This document shows, piece by piece, positions 62,582-64,000 of a stretch of DNA of 64,000 nucleotides. Both the position numbers and the translations under genes were made by a program. How positions within the stretch are numbered: position 1 is the stretch's first letter; every line of letters begins with the position of its first letter. The notes beneath the pieces are model-generated. The model was given only the letters and a program-made list of their open reading frames with translations, was not told the DNA's origin and did no database searches. The stretch lies in the NCBI RefSeq assembly GCF_003032475.1, contig NZ_CP028369.1:7564001-7628000 (forward strand), read 5' to 3'. The DNA is from Streptomyces sp. P3. Its GTDB lineage: Bacteria > Actinomycetota > Actinomycetes > Streptomycetales > Streptomycetaceae.

Positions 62582-63954
62582 GCGCGGAGACGGTCGGCCC
62601 GCGCGTGACGGCCGCGGCGCCCGTGCTGTGGGGCGAGGGCGCCCTGCCGGCCGCGCGACGGCCGCCGCGCGGCCCGGTGGCCGTCCGCACCGGCCCGGCC
62701 GTGTCCGAGGCCCGCATCGGGGTCATCGTCACCGAGCCGCACACGAAGCCCTCGCGGCTGCGGGCGCTGCTCGCCGAACGTGCGCTGCGCACGCACCTCG
62801 GGACCGTCGCCGGAGTCGTCATCCTCACGGCCCTGCTGTGGAAGCTGGGCACCGGAGTCTTCCTGGACGGGCTGCGGCGGATCGACACGCCGACCCTGCT
62901 GGCGGCGCTCGGCATCGGCGCCGTCACCACCGTGTTCAGCGCCTGGCGGTGGGCGCTGGTGGCCCGCGCGCTGCGCATCCGGCTGCCGCTCGGCCCCGCC
63001 GTCGCCGACTACTACCGGGCCCTGTTCCTGAACGCGGCGCTGCCCGGCGGAGTCCTCGGCGACGTGCACCGCGCGGTCCGGCACGGGCAGAGCGCCGGCG
63101 ACGTCGGACGGGGCGTGCGGGCCGTCGTCCTGGAGCGCACCGCGGGACAGCTGGTGCTGACCGTGGCAGGCGTGACGGTTCTGCTGACCCTGCCCTCCCC
63201 GGTCATGGCGGACGCCCGCCAGATCGCGCCGATCGTCCTGCTGGCCGGGGCGGGCGCGCTCGCCGTCGTCCTCGCCGTCCGGATGAACTCCGCCGCGCCG
63301 CGGCGCGGCGGGCGGCTGCGGGCGGCGCTGGCCGAGGCGCGCGAGGGGCTGGTGTCGCGGCGCAACGGGCCGGGCGTCGCCCTGTCCTCGGCGGTCGTGC
63401 TGACCGGGCACCTCGGGATGTTCGTGGTGGCCGCCCGGGTCGCCGGCTCCGGCGCCTCCGTGCTCACGCTGCTGCCGATCGCCGTCCTCGCCCTGCTCGC
63501 CATGGGCCTGCCGCTGAACGTCGGCGGCTGGGGTCCCCGCGAGGGCGTCACCGCGTGGGCGTTCGGCGCGGCCGGGCTCGGCGCGAGCACCGGCCTCGCG
63601 GTCGCCGTCGTGTACGGCGTGCTCAGCTTCGTCGCGGCGCTGCCGGGGGCGGTCGTACTCGTCGTCCGCTGGTACGCGGGACTGCGTGAGCGCAGCGTCG
63701 GCGCCGGGCCCGCGCGCGACGGGGCGCACCGCGCGGAGCCGTCCGCGCCGGCGCCGGCCCCGTCCGCGCCGCTCTTCGAGCCCGACGAGGTCGCGGCGGC
63801 CGCCGGGGTGGCCGCGGCCGTTCAGGCGCCGGGGGATTCCGCGGTGAGCAAGGAGAAATACGCGCCGAAGGAATCCGCCAGGCTCGCCAGGAGTTCCTTC
63901 CCCTTTTCCGCGGACCCCAGGGAAGGACGGCCGATGACGCCCGAATCGGTATAG
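62578..63954 (+). CDS. Lysylphosphatidylglycerol synthase TM-domain-like membrane protein (flippase-like)
   Basis: 458 aa; ATG 62578 overlaps the methyltransferase stop. PF03706-type membrane domain with about 8 helices (ADYYRALFLNAALPGGVLGD, GLPLNVGGWGPREGVTAWAFG, both signatures). Aminoacyl-transfer domain is absent, so a lipid flippase or transporter role is more likely than lipid lysylation. The Ala/Pro-rich C-terminal tail (about 90 residues) overlaps the convergent creatininase gene by 133 bp. Confidence 0.85.
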   Translation: MSAETVGPRVTAAAPVLWGEGALPAARRPPRGPVAVRTGPAVSEARIGVIVTEPHTKPSRLRALLAERALRTHLGTVAGVVILTALLWKLGTGVFLDGLRRIDTPTLLAALGIGAVTTVFSAWRWALVARALRIRLPLGPAVADYYRALFLNAALPGGVLGDVHRAVRHGQSAGDVGRGVRAVVLERTAGQLVLTVAGVTVLLTLPSPVMADARQIAPIVLLAGAGALAVVLAVRMNSAAPRRGGRLRAALAEAREGLVSRRNGPGVALSSAVVLTGHLGMFVVAARVAGSGASVLTLLPIAVLALLAMGLPLNVGGWGPREGVTAWAFGAAGLGASTGLAVAVVYGVLSFVAALPGAVVLVVRWYAGLRERSVGAGPARDGAHRAEPSAPAPAPSAPLFEPDEVAAAAGVAAAVQAPGDSAVSKEKYAPKESARLARSSFPFSADPREGRPMTPESV

Positions 63955-64000
63955 GCGGACATTCCCAGCGTGAGCAGATGACGGCGGTCGTCCGCGACGA
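63822..64000 (-). CDS. Creatininase-family protein (3' end only)
   Basis: The minus strand encodes the last 58 residues of a creatininase-family amidohydrolase (DMSAY-like GMSAYTDSGVIGRPSLGSAE, ELLASLADSFGAYF, stop at 63822). The family includes creatininase, MftE and the formamidopyrimidine deformylase ArfB. The rest of the gene lies to the right of the window. Its position facing the PTPS cluster suggests that it belongs to the same pathway. Confidence 0.75.
   Translation of the reverse strand, partial: VADDRRHLLTLGMSAYTDSGVIGRPSLGSAEKGKELLASLADSFGAYFSLLTAESPGA

Overview
The window is a stretch of a high-GC actinobacterial chromosome, almost certainly Streptomyces. The evidence is the strong G/C third-position bias, many GTG/TTG starts behind GGAGG-type ribosome sites, ATGA/GTGA coupled genes, a complete conservon (cvnABCD plus P450), CBM2-bearing secreted cellulases with CebR-type operators, and rare TTA (bldA-type) codons in a few genes. 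No rRNA, CRISPR array, prophage or intact insertion sequence is visible. One tRNA-Leu(GAG) is present.

Layout. 1-6.1 kb: cellulose degradation (GH48, GH5, GH6, each with CBM2) around a 263-bp divergent promoter with two CebR-like boxes. 6.4-14.7 kb: general metabolism (methyltransferase, SDR, aldo/keto reductase, acyl-CoA ligase, degraded LysR gene, bile-acid/sodium symporter-like transporter, isochorismatase-fold hydrolase) with a decayed WD40 gene and tandem repeats. 15-19.9 kb: formate-related genes (fdhD, relic of an Fe-S formate dehydrogenase gene, OFA transporter with its 45-aa partner), a KAS III and a GntR regulator. 20.1-24.5 kb: tRNA-Leu and a cvn9/rar-type conservon. 24.6-27.4 kb: a 40-aa ORF carrying a terminator-like hairpin, coupled to a DMATS-type indole prenyltransferase, facing a flavin monooxygenase. 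27.5-33.5 kb: a trans-4-hydroxyproline catabolic operon with a repeated 12-bp operator. 33.9-39.9 kb: TetR regulator and a PaoABC-type molybdenum aldehyde oxidoreductase operon with its XdhC-type maturation factor. 40-42.3 kb: scrambled gene fragments. 42.4-53.6 kb: lipoprotein, RlaP-like nucleotidyltransferase, EF-G paralogue, secreted beta-helix protein, ABC sugar transporter relics, VOC/MarR pair, helicase relic, CooC-like ATPase. 53.6-57.9 kb: Zur-like box, GNAT, peptide/metal-type binding lipoprotein and a fused two-domain permease without an ATPase, ending in a YcnI relic. 58-64 kb: CDP-alcohol phosphotransferase divergent from a coupled gene set (Zn-dehydrogenase-like protein, PTPS homologue, GT4, methyltransferase, flippase-like membrane protein) that meets a creatininase-family gene at the right edge.

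How the parts fit. Three catabolic modules (cellulose, hydroxyproline, aldehydes) carry regulatory sites that can be read directly. The two least explained and most interesting systems are (1) the conservon, TTA-containing leader ORF region, indole prenyltransferase and FMO, and (2) the PTPS/creatininase/GT/flippase cluster, which looks like a GTP-derived pathway joined to a membrane glycoconjugate. At least six places show gene relics, so the region has undergone repeated small deletions and at least one inversion.
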